Shown here one piece after another: positions 11,333 through 24,800 of a stretch of DNA of 64,000 nucleotides. The notes below the pieces were generated by a model. It was not told where the DNA came from. It was given only the letters and a program-made list of their open reading frames with translations, and did no database searches. Made by a program: the position numbers and the translations under genes. Within the stretch, counting starts at the first letter, position 1. Every line of letters begins with the position of its first letter. Origin of the DNA: Musa acuminata AAA Group (lineage: Eukaryota; Streptophyta; Magnoliopsida; Zingiberales; Musaceae); contig NC_088327.1 in the NCBI RefSeq assembly GCF_036884655.1, positions 14,930,501 to 14,994,500 of the forward strand. Direction: 5' to 3'.

Positions 11333-14300
11333 ATGGCGACGGTGGCCGCGCTCGCGGTGGCGGCCTCCCTCCTGGGCCCCTCGGTCGCTTTCGTCAACAA
11401 GACCGTCTCCTCCCACGACATCGTCATCTTCTCCAAGTCGCACTGCTCCTGCGTTCGCCTCTCCCTTTTCCCTTTTTCTCTCTGCTACAATAGCTCGATG
11501 GATCTCTTTGGTGACCGCGTCCTGGTTCGAACATTTCGTTTAACTTGTCGTTGGCTATGGTGATTTATTGCTCGACAGTAGATTTTGGTTTGTGCTCTCA
11601 CCTCCCCGGAAGGAGAAACGCATTCTTGTCCATCGTCCGGGAACCAAAAAGGAAAGTCTCGCATCGTCTGAGAGACTAACCCTCTTTTCCGGACTAAATA
11701 GATGCCGACGAATTAGAATTTTGGTACATCCACCGAGTGAGTCAATTTTGGTATCGTGTCACTTGTTCCTCAACTTCTTTGCAGCTTTTCTAGTAATTGA
11801 GTTTTATTACGGGGGCTGGCGATCGCAAAGATTATTGCTGATAGCAGAGTCGAAGTTCGACCATTGTTTAGATTTGATGAACGTATAAAATGATGGTTGA
11901 CGAGAGTCTTTCTCAACAATCTAACATGCAGTTGTAGAAACTTCTGCATCATGGAGGCAACTGTTCATTCTAAGTGTTCCTATAGAGAATTCAGAGCATT
12001 CGAGACTTCTCTAGTACTCGGGAGTTCATAGGAGCCACATATAAGGGTGTGAGGTTGTCCAAAGATTTCTTCTAAGTGGGGCTGTAGTTTTGATTTTAAA
12101 CTTGCTGATGGTTTTATGTCATAAACCTCCTGTTTAAGTAATTCTTGATGTCAATTCACACACTTCTGGAATTAAAGGTATCTTTCCGAATTATGATTGG
12201 TTTTTGGTAGCTACAACCTACATTTGTTGCTTTTACGATGCTTAACTCTGCATTCTTAATACTCGATTGTTACTTTCTTTAAGATGGACTGGAAGAACAT
12301 GCAATGTTGTTTCTTGTTCTTGGTGTGGTCCTCCTGGCAATCCTAAGTTCTGGAGCTCTTCTCGTTGTTGGGCATCTGCCAATGAGTCGAAAATTATTAT
12401 CTACGACAAGCATATTGTTCGTGCGGTGGGCTTCCACCTTCCTTACTCTGTACATAAATTCTCACCTTAAGATGCTTCTTCATACATGTACTTGTATTTG
12501 CTGGAGTTCAGTTAGTCTGTGAACTTAAAAGAATTGATCATTTTGATTCAGTTTTAATTTCTTAGTCTAAACTGGACTCAGAATGCTAACGAGATATTTA
12601 CCATTCACATTTGGTGGGACAGGTGCTGTCGAAGGGCGAAAGCTGTCTTTAAGGAATCGAAAAAAGCGCCTAATGTTGTGGAGCTGGATCAGTGTGGTTT
12701 GTTTGCTGAACCTTCAAGTTCTTCTTAATTTACCTGTCTCCAAGGCCTTATGTTGAATTATAGTTTCATTAGTTCTTTAATATTGTACAATTTAGGTCTT
12801 CAAGAAACAAAAAAAAGAAAAGAGATTGTAATAAAACTTAAAATAAGAGGCAAACAACTTTTTCAAACTTGATAAAACAAATTTCACTTTCGATACATGT
12901 TTTTTTTTTCTTGAGTTTCACACTGCAAATAGCAAGGAGGTTTGTGCACAACAAACACCTAAAAGACAGGTGGAGAAAGGAAATGGAAAACATTCATTGC
13001 AAATAGTTCTGCCCTAAGTCATCACTGCGATATTTATTTGTCTCATAACAACCCTGGGATCGTAATTGGAAAGTTTAAAATGCAAAACAGTTTTAAAAAT
13101 TACTAGGAAATTGGAAAATAGGACCCATGAAATTGTAATTTGAGCTTAAAAATGGCATTGTATAGGGCTTATTTTTGCATTTTGATGAAAAGCAGCATCC
13201 TGCTCTCAGGATCAGAAGTAATGCCTGTCGAAAGTTAGAATTTCAAACTAAGTTTGACTGTCTATGCAATGTGATTTCTTGCATTCGTCTTGTTCCATGC
13301 ACCTCAAAGCAAGCTGTTCCACATTGGTTTCAAGATTCCCTAATATGTAATATACAGAATTACAGCCAGAAAAGAAGCAAAAATGCCTCGATTTGTGGAT
13401 ATTTTGTTGCCTAGTATTTGTGGGAATCTCTAGTTCTCACCGTTAAGCATTAAAATTTAACAGAAATCATAAAAACCAAGAAACTTGCAGGGAAGTCATA
13501 TTGAGACAGTAAATTTTGTTTAAATATTGTATTTAAATTACACATGTTAAGGAAGTAGTCAAACGAATCAACGTCCCTGCCTATTAACCGAGGTACCTAA
13601 CATAATTGTTAGAAGGATTGGTACAATTGATCATATGACAGTTCACTCACTTTTAACTAGTAATCTTAAGTTCGATCCGATCATCCTGAGTTGGAGCTTT
13701 CCTTTCTTTTATCATATATATATACATAATAATATTGCTGCTTATGATTACTTTACTACATGGTTGAAACACATTTTGTTAATGTCATGACCTGAGCCTG
13801 ATGGGCTAACTGGCCTATCAACTTCGTTTGATCTAAACCACCGACCAAAATGCTTAAGCTGAAGTTGATAATAGTATATTCATCAGACCCTTATAAGTCA
13901 ATCTTAATCCTGCTCACTTTCGATATGGGCTAATCAGGGGTGTTACAGTTAACATAGTCAAGAGTTTTTTAGAATAATATGTTCCCTAGACTTGTGACTA
14001 TCTCCACTAACATTGGCAATCGACATCATCTGTAAATCATTGTAGAATCAATACACAAATTTTTCATTTTTGTTTCCCCTTCTTCTTAGAGGATGGATCT
14101 CAAATTCAGGATGCCTTGTCTGGGATGGTCGGGAAGCATATAGTGCCTCAAGTATTTATCCATGGAAAGCACTTGGGTGGCTCTGATGGTAACTAAGCTC
14201 CACCTTCTTCCCTTCCACCATTTACATATGAATATGTTCTTACCTTTTTCTTTTTTTCCTAATGCATTTCAGATACTGTTGAAGCATCTGAAAGTGGAAG

Positions 14301-14334
14301 GATTCTGACTCTTCTGGGCATTGACTCAAGATAA
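11333..14334 (+). CDS. Class I glutaredoxin, secretory-type (GRXC3/C4-like), possibly decaying
   Basis: Four exons are visible: 11333-about 11448, 12623-12696, 14090-14188 and 14273-14334 (TAA). Joined by phase they give about 116 residues, the usual length for this class. Residues 1-20 are a hydrophobic signal-like leader, followed by a [10 protein letters not shown] segment, [30 protein letters not shown] (glutathione-binding cis-Pro and GG regions) and a C-terminal LLGIDSR. Glutaredoxins reduce disulfides or deglutathionylate proteins using glutathione. Oddities: the active site reads CSCC, not CPYC; the normally conserved Arg after LDQ is Cys; and the Thr before VP is Ile. At the exon 1/2 junction no GT donor gives the phase needed by exon 2. 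The only nearby GT (11453) leads to an early stop, and a GT at 11560 keeps frame only by inserting about 37 extra residues in the active site. It may be a pseudogene or contain an assembly error. Confidence 0.75.
13783..13947 (-). mobile_element. Solo LTR of the TRIM family found at 23752-24166
   Basis: A 165-bp unit begins TGTCATGACC and ends GGGGTGTTACA, that is, TGTAACACCCC...TGACA on the minus strand. It is flanked on both sides by GTTAA (13778-13782 and 13948-13952), a 5-bp target duplication. Shared blocks with the TRIM LTRs include TAAGCATTTTGGTC and GCCTGATG-like segments. The internal region and second LTR are absent, as expected after LTR-LTR recombination. It sits in glutaredoxin intron 2. 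Confidence 0.85.
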
Positions 14335-15899
14335 ATCTTTAAATGATTTATCTCTCATTCATCAATCAGTCAGGGTATGGATGAGTTAAATCTTGTTGAT
14401 GGTGTATCTGGATAGTGTTGCAAACAGGTTTAGGTGTGAGTGCATTTGTAATGCTAATATTGGTCAGTATCTTTGGATGATATTTCTTGTGGTTATCCTT
14501 TAACATATCATGATAGTGAATAAACTATGGATTACTTGCATGTTTGCATTACCATATACAAATCATAGAACTCAAACAGTCCACTTGTGGTTTTAGAAAT
14601 CTTCTGGTCAAGTACTGTGGCTATATGCCTCTTATGAGTTGAGATGCTAAACATGGTTTAATTGCAAAAGCCCATAGCTCAATTACCACTCTTTCATGAG
14701 ATGTGCCTTTTGCTTTCAAGATGGAAAACAAAGAATGATCTTTGTAATGTGATACTTCACTGCTTACAACAGCTTTTCATTTCACTTTTTTGCTTTTGTT
14801 TATGGTTCAAAGTTACATATCCATCCATCATTATTTTAAATAGATATCAAGATTGCATATCAGATATCAAATCACCCATACCACTTGATAGTATACTTTG
14901 GACTTGGACTTAATTAGATTATATCAATGTGCAACTTATCCACCTATTGACATTTTGATTTGATCGATTGCAACATGCTTACCCTTATTATATAGTCTTT
15001 TCAGATTTCTTTGGTCATTTATGCTGCTGTTTCAGTGTTATGTATGCAGTCGAAAAACACCATATTTAATGATTCGTGTAAGAGCTCCAGAAAGTAGCGG
15101 TACGGTCACCCACGAGGGTCCCGCGACCAGCCGCGAACGACGTGGCGAGGGGCCGTCGGGTGCCGCTGCGTTCGCGTTCGCGTCTCGTATCTCGGGCTTG
15201 TCAATTATTCGCTACCCACGTGCGTCGCCGGAAGCACCGAAGCCACGTGTCAGAAGGCAGCTAGTTCTCTCTCACCGTGGTCCCCGGAACAGGAGCCAAT
15301 AGTCATCGCCCACGTCGTCGGGCGACGGCGTGGTCATCGAGACGCGTGTAAACAAAATCATTGCGCATCAAATGGAACAGTAAAAAAAAAGCCACGTTGA
15401 ACCCACTCAACTATAATTAACTCCCAAATTTCCACCCACCTACCCGTTCACCGTCGCCCTTTCCAGCTCATCACCGCCACCGCAACAAACCCCCATAAAG
15501 CAGTCAAGATGATTGGATTGGGAGCCGTGAGCCCCACCATGGACCCACCCGAGTCAGTCATGCAGGTGACGCGGTAGGTACTCTTTTTCCATCGGGACCC
15601 ACCACGTGTGCCCCTCGCTCCCCCTCTGCTACCACTCTTCCGTGCGACCTTCTTTGTCACCGCGGTTGGGCGGTGACCGCCCCCTGACCTGTCTTCCTTT
15701 CCCGACTTCGAAAAGAAGGACAAAGGCGCTCCCTTTCTTTGTCTACTTATTCTCGAATACAATCACCAACTTAATCTTATTTCCGAACTAAATCCCGCTC
15801 TTCGAAAAAGAAGTGCTTAATTTCGTGATAATTAACCTTACTTTATTGCCTACGGTGCGTCGCGAGGGCCCCGTCGCCTCCCGATTCCAGCAGTGATAA
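14335..15899. other. Intergenic region between glutaredoxin and villin genes
   Basis: The left half is AT-rich 3' flank. From about 15090 the GC content jumps and the sequence looks like the villin promoter: perfect CACGTG boxes occur at 15217, 15244 and 15603. Open frames here (for example 15021-15302 plus, 15448-15762 minus) follow base composition and show no family likeness. Confidence 0.5.
15217..15249 (+). promoter_or_regulatory. G-box/ABRE pair upstream of villin gene
   Basis: Perfect palindromic CACGTG hexamers lie at 15217-15222 and 15244-15249, the second as GCCACGTGTC. A third is at 15603-15608. The hexamer is the core site for plant bZIP and bHLH factors. Function here is inferred from spacing and location only. 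Confidence 0.45.
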
Positions 15900-16313
15900 G
15901 CACACACACACCCCCACCATCATTCGGCCCCCCTCCCCCTGCACTGTGCTCCTTTTCCCGTTCCATTTATCGTCTTGGACGACCTTTCCCTTCTCGCTTC
16001 GTCGCCGAGATCGATCGGTCGAGCGACTAGGCCTCCCGACGTGCGCCCCTCTACCTGCGTCGGTGTCGCCGCACGATCTTAGCCACCGCAGGTGCGATAT
16101 CTTATTTAATTCGATTTTTCTCCGCATTTACCGGGTTTTTATTTCTCCTTTTTATTCGTAATGGGGGTGTGGTTAGTTCGTGGGAGTTCGAGTCGGTTTC
16201 TGGTTTTCTTGGTCGTGGCGTAGACTTCCCCCAGCTCGGGGGCCGATCTCTCTTTTTCTGTTTGGGTGGAAATCTTGGGAATGGGGATGGAGAAGCCGAG
16301 GATTCCCGTTAAG
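15900..16313 (+). other. Probable noncoding leader exon(s) of the villin gene
   Basis: A CT- and GC-rich stretch without long open frames ends in two good donors: CCGCAG|GTGCGA at 16090/16091 and GTTAAG|GTATGG at 16313/16314. Splicing the second to the acceptor at 18767/18768 gives a continuous frame from an ATG at 16281 into the villin coding sequence. Either it is a leader with an in-frame upstream ATG, or it adds 28 residues to villin. The start of transcription cannot be fixed by eye. Confidence 0.45.
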
Positions 16314-18818
16314 GTATGGTTCCCACTCTTTGATTCCGTTGATTGGTGCGGTTTATTGGGTTCTCCGTTAGGCTACCGATGACTGGATTTGAATTCAGTT
16401 GTGGAGACCTTAGTTGGCTATCGCTGAGACTGTTGTTGATCATTTGGACTGTCACTGTTTGTGGCTGACCTTGTAGGAATTGAATTGTTCGAATTCACGA
16501 ACTGCATTCTCTGAATCCATCTGCTAAAGTCCAGATCTTAATGTGATCCAAAATTCCTGCACGTTATTCTCCCTCAGATCTTATGATCTGTGATCCAGAC
16601 TTTTGTTCAGAGCTTAATCGAATTTTCCCAGTGGCACTTGCTGCACAGCGCTGCAGATTAGTTGTGAAGTTTGAGATAATGTTGATTCTGATCTGTTCCT
16701 AAGTGATGCACAAACTGCCTTTGCCAGCTAGCTGTACTTTCTAGATTTGGTTTTTGGCTGCATGAGTTGCCACTAGAGCACCATGAATTCTTGGTGGATG
16801 CACTCTGTTAATTACTTGTGTTTAAGGACGAGATCTAGATCAAAAGCGTATGTAAAGATATGTACTTTTGATGTTGGACGGGGCTAGACGTCTGTGGCTC
16901 CAATGCGTATTTTGAATCTTGTGGCATTAAAAATGAAGCGTCATACGGACAAGAACCTTTAGTGTCATGGCGTGTGCTGAGGTTGTAAGTGTTCAGATAT
17001 TGCCTCCAACCTAAATTGCATCTTGCCATCAAAGTGTTTTGCTTGCATTTAAGATATGCCACAGCAGGATATCTACTTTTATCTTCCTAAGAGTTCCTTT
17101 ATCTTGCCCCTCATGTCTACATGATTAAACTGTGATGATCTCATTTCAGTTCATTGCTACCTTATTTTTCACGTGATTAAGTTCAGATTCATTTTTGTGT
17201 CTTTGATGCAATGGTTGATTGGAAGGGGGTTAAAAATCCTGAATACTACTGAAAAGGACATGCAAAGTTTAGTTCTATAATCATTGTATGAATGCTGCAT
17301 TAAATCAAACAACTGCCAAATTTATGAGTTAATAACATGCATAATATGCCATCATCTGTAATTAGTAACAGGATTTAAGTTAAACAAAGATGCAGGAAAT
17401 ACAATTTCTATGGTTGGGCATTATAATCCCACAGTTACTGGTATCGTCATATGTAGTCACAGGAAATTTTGTGGTTGCGGACATTATAATCCAAGTTTAC
17501 ACAATTCCAGATTCTATTATATAGAGGTAACTGTGGCTTATACACAGTTAAGAACAACTATATTGATTTGTGATTACTGATACACAAATATTCCGAGGTA
17601 ATGCATATACATGATTAGTTGTGTGCACTAAAACATATACATGGTTTAGTTGAACAACATTGAAACAAACTAATTATAAACCAAGCTTTGGTGAAACATG
17701 CCTGGGATTGCGCTATTAGAGAAATGACCTCAGTGTACATAGTTAATTTTGTCTAGCTTGTTGATAGGTGTCAGACCAAAAGTTCAACCTTGTAGCCAAC
17801 TTGTTGCATTGTTGCTGATTAAGTAACTAGAAAATTCAGCACAATGGGGTAAAATGTTCAACTCTATGTCTAATTATAGAATATTAAGTGCAAGTTTTTT
17901 TTTTTAAAATCTCAATTTAATAATGGTTTTGATAACCTTTGGATGGGTATGGCATCAGTATACTGGATGCTCTACCGAACTATACCACATGCAATCAACT
18001 GAAATAATGAAAATTAACTACTGACTGGAGATGGGGGTAACAAGATAATGAGATAATTTGATGGGAAGAAGAATTGTATAACCACTTCTTCCTACCAAAA
18101 GTGGTTGATGAAGTAACTCCTAATCATAATTTTGTTACTGTATCATGACTATCAAACACTCAATCTAGGAAATTACTCAATTAGTTTGAACAAAACTTGA
18201 TTTACATTTGTCTAATTTAATGACTAATTCAGACTAGCTGTTAGGCCAACAGCTGCTAACTCATTGTTGGACTGGCCATTTAATTTATACTATAAAATTT
18301 ATAATTAGGAGTTCTGCGGGTATCATGAATCAGCACATACTAATAAAATCAGCAACTTATTTTTGTTTATCAGATGCACACTGTGTTAGATGCATACGAT
18401 AATTTCCATATTTTTGTGCTAACATACTAACCATGGAGATCGTCCCACTTGGAGATCTTATAGTGTCCTGTCTGTTCAGTTATGCCGTCTTGCCTTTGCT
18501 GAATACTAACTACTGCATAGTATCATCCCATGCCTTGATTTTGTTTGCTTCTTGGTTTTTAATCTGTGGTTAGTCCATTTCAAGAACTCTTGAGCTTTGG
18601 AGGCATCACATAATCAGCAAGCTATAACTAAACTTTAGACCCAGCTTTCTTTTGGAAGATACTTGAGCATTGTGCATCATATAGGAACTTACAGTTATTA
18701 TTACCTTCTTTATTAATTTATACTTAAGTTAACTAATAGCTTTTAATTTCCTGATATTATTTTGCAGAATTTTGCTTCTTCTAGCTTTAAGACAACATCC
18801 AAAGCTAGTCCTTCCAGT

Positions 18819-21800
18819 ATGGCAGTGTCCATGAAGGATGTGGATTCAGCTTTTCAAGGAGCTGGGCAAAAGGCGTATCCATGTCATATGACTTCATTAT
18901 ACCATTTTCGTTTTCTCGTTTCTATTTTTAAGGCTATTGAATTTCTACTGTTTACTAATGCAAATAGTAAGAGGATATATACTCTTATTTAGTACAAGTT
19001 TCAAACAAAGATTACAGAAAAATTGGAAGAAATTCTCAGCAAAAACATATTTAACACTTAACAATGGTTGAGGATGCATGAATAGTCAGATTCTAAATCA
19101 TTTTTTTTCTTTTCTAGATTAGATTTATAATCAGTTGTGCCAGTCAGCACAGGCCAAAGCCAAATGGTTGGTTGGCCAGATATCATCATTGTTGGTAGGG
19201 TTTTTTGGCATGTGTCAACTGGCCAAGACAGAAGTCCGCTTGACTTGATATTTGTTCCTGATCTTGAAGTCACATAAGTGACTCCACATCTTGTTAAACA
19301 GTTGCATTTGCAAAATCAAAATGAAAATCAAATAGACTCGTCTTCCACTGCTTGCTTTTTAAGTGCTTGAGATTGCTACTGGGGAATGAATGGGTTCTAA
19401 TTGCTTGAGGAAAGAGTTTAAAACAATTAATGTTAAAGTAGTCCTCTTTATCATTAATAGCCTAGGAACCATGAAATAGTTATTGAAGTAGAAGAACTAA
19501 AACCATTGGTAGAATTATTGAGTAGAGAAGAACTATATAATATAATTGCTATCTGATGAAATCATGCATGACTAGTATTGTGGATGTTGTTGCCCTTCAT
19601 TTTTTTCTATCATTCGTTACTGTCTTCTTGTGGTTCTACATATTGTGATATATGCACGTTCGATATTCCTTAACTACAGTACAGTGGACTGGAGATATGG
19701 CGTATTGAAAATTTTCACCCAGTCCCTGTACCGAGTTCATCTTATGGGAAGTTTTTCACTGGAGATTCATATGTGATTCTTAAGGTATTTTATGATATTT
19801 TGTTATTAATGATGATTCCATATGCTTCACTAATTGATAATTAGATTACTTCACCCAAAATCCACTTTAATTTTGTAACCTAAATTAGATTTAGATGACC
19901 TAGATTATTTTCGTAGTTCGAGATTTTACATTATTCTGCTTTCTTGGTTAAGAAGTACAATGAGTCTTTGGGTGTTAGATCTGAAAAATCAAAATAAGGT
20001 GGGTTAGTTGAAAGTGCAGAATGCTCGAAAACAATGTGTACAGGATGAGGTACTGTTATGTCATCCTAACTAATATAAACAGAGTCTAGTTTATCAGGTT
20101 TATAGTTTGGACTTGTTGAAGAGTTCTTATGCAGCCAAAAGCACTGACTGGGCTGAAGAATGAAGCAAAAAACATTAATTTCTAAATTATGTTTTACACA
20201 ATTGAGGCACAGATTCTTCTAACCAAAGCTGTTATCTATCCATATGCTATCATATAGTCAGCCTAATGTGAGGTTTCATGCTTGTTGTTTTTCAAACATT
20301 CGTGGAATATGTATATGTTAGTGTATAAGCTCATCTGAAGGATTAGTGAGACTGCATTCTGACCTCTATGTGCTGCTTTTTTCTTTATTTATCAGTAAAA
20401 TGTTCTCTTTAGTAAGCTAGTCTTAAGTTCTCATGCTGTGACTTCCGTGCTATGCTGAATTGATGAAGGATTTTCTTGTTGTCTTCTCTTTGGAATCAGT
20501 ATTGCAATGATTTTGCAATGGGTATTTTTCATTATGTTAGTTGAGTATGAAAAATCTTTTGAGCTTGATAGATTTTCTCAATGATTTGTGAGTCAAAGGA
20601 TGACTAGACCTGCACAGGTTTCAGTGATTTGTTGATATGCTTAGTATAATGGATTTCATTATGTTATTTAGTGAAGTCAAGTAAGTCACTATAAATATGT
20701 GATGTGGTTGTTTTTAAATTTGGTTTCAATGTTTTGCAAATACAGGATGCAACTTATTTGAATTTATCTTCATATTAGGAATATCTTCTCGGAAGGTTAA
20801 GTTTATTGTTGTCTTTGTTTATAGAGGAACTTTAGTTGCAGATTTATGCATTTTTCTTCCCTTTTTGCTAATTGATATATTTTTGTCTTACTAGAATCTA
20901 TAATGGGTCTTTGTTGGTAAACTAAATTATCTTATTTGGACAGACAACTGCCTTAAAAAGTGGTTCTCTTCAACATGATATTCACTATTGGCTTGGTAAA
21001 GATACTAGCCAGGTCAGTTGGTATTCATTATGTATATTTTCACCAATTTCTTTTTTGAAGGATAGTCCTGGACCTCATCGTAATGATTATCCAAGTATAA
21101 TCTTTAATTGTTGCTGTAAACAGGATGAAGCTGGGACTGCTGCAATCAAGACGGTTGAACTTGATGCAGCCCTCGGTGGTCGTGCTGTTCAATATCGTGA
21201 AGTCCAAGGTCATGAGACTGAGAAGTTCCTTTCTTATTTCAAACCATGTATAATACCACAGGATGGTGGTATTTCATCTGGGTTTAAACATACTGAGATA
21301 AATGAGCGAGAGCATGTGACTCGTTTATTTGTTTGCAGAGGAAAGCATGTTGTCAATGTGAAGGAGGCAAGTTATTTTTATAGATACATGTGACTTAAGG
21401 GATTTATACAAATACGATCTTAAGTTTGGTGATGTTGTCATAACTCATAACCAGGTCCCTTTTGCTCGATCATCTCTCAATCATGATGACATATTCATTC
21501 TGGATACTGAGTCCAAGATCTTCCAGTTCAGTGGATCTAATTCATCTATTCAAGAAAGGGCTAAAGCTCTTGAAGTTGTGCAATATATCAAAGAAACTTA
21601 CCATGAAGGGAAATGTGAGGTGGCAGCTGTTGGTAAGATGACCTCTATAAGTCCCAATGAGTGATTGTACTAGCAACAAAAAACTTGCTCACTTATTGAT
21701 CTTTGGATAGAGGATGGGAAGCTGATGGCTGATGCTGATGCTGGAGAGTTTTGGGGCTGTTTCGGGGGTTTTGCTCCTCTTCCAAGGAAGATAGCTTCTG

Positions 21801-24800
21801 AGGGTGACAGGAAGGCAGAGACCTTTTCTGCAAAGCTGCTATGGTAATTTATTATTTAATAATCTTAATATGCTAACAAAATGAGTTTTTGTTGTACTAC
21901 TTTTACACACATATTAGTTACTAATGCATCTCAAATATGGAAAATTTTGCCTTCTAGTGTTGATAAAGGACAAGCTGTGCCCGTTGAAGCAGATTCCTTG
22001 ACAAGAAAATTACTGGACACTTACAAGTGTTACCTGCTCGACTGTGATACTGAAATATATGTATGGATGGGCCGAAATTCATCCCTTGCACAAAGGAAAG
22101 CTGCTAGTTCTGCAGCAGAAGTAAGTCCTTTTCTGATTAGAGCCTCTTATTCTCTAATTGATCTATTATATTTTTCACATGCACAAAGGCCTGAACTGAG
22201 TTGGTGAGGAGATGAAGTGGGAGGAATCTTACGGAGGCCCACATTCTGAAGATTTTCTGAATGCCTGAAATCATATGAATTCCTGTATCTGAGAAAATTC
22301 CAGATTGTGGGTTTTGGAGTTGATAACCTAGGGAGATTGTCTTTTCATTTCAAGTGTCTACTCAGCTTGATGTCATCCATGCTATTGATTGGCATCCAAG
22401 AGCACTTTTGTATCCTAGTTTATGCTTGTTTGAAGTTCATGGTAATTCTACCATTTAGTGTCATTTATGTTGCACAGGAATCACTACTCGAACCTGGCAG
22501 GCCACAAGCTCATGTTATTCGGATAATTGAGGGATTTGAGACAGTAATGTTCCGGTCCAAGTTTGAACAGTGGCCGCAGAAAAATGATGCAGTTGTATCT
22601 GACGAGAGTAGGGGCAAAGTTGCAGGTTAGTGGAATAACATAAAAGTTCTTTAATATGCATTAAAATTTTGTCATTATTTTTTGCATGAGTTTGAGAATT
22701 AGTTTGTACAATATGTGATGAGTTATTGCTTTTATTGGCAGCATTTCTTAAACGCCAAGGACTAAATGCAAAGGGCATTAACAAGGCTTCTCCTGCCAAA
22801 GATGAACCTCAACCATATATTGATTGCAGTGGCAATTTACAGGTGCTGGCTTAGTCCAAGAGGAGGCTGTTTGCAATTTTACAGGTCATATATATCATTT
22901 TATGCTAAATATTACTTTTTGCCTAATGTACAGGTCTGGCATATAAATGGTAAAAACAAGATTCTTCTTCCACCCTCAGATCAATCTAAATTTTACAGTG
23001 GAGATTGCTATATATTCCAATATGCATATCCTGGAGAAGAAAAAGAGGAATATCTCATCGGTACTTGGTTTGGGAAGATGAGCATTGAGGTAAATTTTCA
23101 AAGTTTTTGAGCTTGTTTATCGAGTAACTAGGAGTGTTTACTGCTCAAATGTCATGTAATTCACAAAATTGGAAATGTTAAATGAATATTACTAAATAAT
23201 CATTTCCTGAATAATAGATTTTACCCTACCAGATCCCTAATTATCAATTGAGCATCCATGTTGGTGCAACTTGAATTAGATCAAGTGGAAAAGTGAACAA
23301 ATACTTGGATATTTAGACATAAAAGGCAGACTCATGAGACACTTATGATACATCTATTAGGATAGACCATAGAATGATGATGGGCCAGAATATAAAGAAG
23401 AACAAGAGAACCCTGTTTCCCAATGCAGAGGGTCAAGAGGAGCAGATTAGTGCGAGTGGGAGTCACGAGTTCCAGGGAATCAATGACTTAAGAGGAGTGC
23501 TAGGATAAAAATATCAATTATTTTTCTTAGAAGCAAACTAATTCATTTTCATTTTGAAGATGACAAAGAAAAAATTCTTGGTTATCTTTTGTAACTTCTT
23601 GTAATGTTGATGAACTCTGTTATATCTGCTAATTGGTTAAGAGTGACAAGCCCTTGCAGCTCTCTTATGCAACCACATATATGATACAAGTAATTGCTTT
23701 GCCGATGAAATCCATCTGTATAAGCTTTGTATCATAGAATGACACTGATATTGTAACACCCCACTTAGTCCCACATCAGAAGTGGGCAATTACTATGATT
23801 GGCTTATATGAGCCTGATGAATGTATTACGACAACTCCCGCTAAAGCATTTTGGTCCGTGATTGAAGGATCAAAATGGAGTTATTGGCTAGTTGACTCAT
23901 CAAACTCGGGTTGTGACATTTGGTATCAAAGCCAACCTAGTATTTGAGCAAAATGAGAGGGCTTGAGTAGGAAAGGGTTATCCATGGATGGAGTTAGAGT
24001 GTAACACCCCACTTAGTCCCACATCAGAAGTGGGCAATGATTATGATTGGCTAATATAGGCCTGATGAGTGTATTATGATAACCCCTGCTTAAGCATTTT
24101 GGTCCGTGATTGAAGGACCAAAATGGAGTTATTGGGCAGTTGGCTCGTCAGACTCGGGTCGTGACAGATATAGTCTACTTCGATTGACAATTTGGTGAAT
24201 AGTTTGCTAATGTTCAAGCTCTGAACTTATTTGTGGCATATACTTCTAAATATTTAACTAGAATCACCAGGATAAGGAAATATTGAAGTTTGGCAAACTG
24301 ATTAATTCATACACCTTCTCCAACATCTCATTTTTAATCTTCAAGTAATAGGTATGTTATGCTTAAAGTCCATGTATCACTATAGCATATGTACATCAGG
24401 TTAGTTAAATATAACAAAATATTAAAGGTCATTTGTTAGAGTTCTTTACTTCAGAAGTTATGATGGCCAAAAGTACTACTGACACAATCATAACAGTTCA
24501 AGAATGTAATTATGAATGTACTTATATTGACTTCTCTGGATACGTGTGATTTTCATCGACACTGTTTCAGCATGTCGTCAGTTGGTCTGCAACTTGCTTA
24601 GAAGATACTGTTAAGTGTTAACCATGAGTATCATAGATATCTAGCATTGTGAAGCATCTATGACTGGTTACAGGAGGAGAGGACTGCAGCTATCTCACTT
24701 GCTAACAAGATGGTTGAAAATTTGAAGTCACAAGCTGTTCTGGTAATCTGTTACTACATCAGTGTGTTGAAATAACAGGTTATATGGTAGAAATATATTG

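Noticed and set aside
15021..16127. Open frames on both strands between glutaredoxin and villin
   Set aside because: GC-rich promoter or leader DNA; products are Arg/Pro-rich with no motifs and no splice partners.
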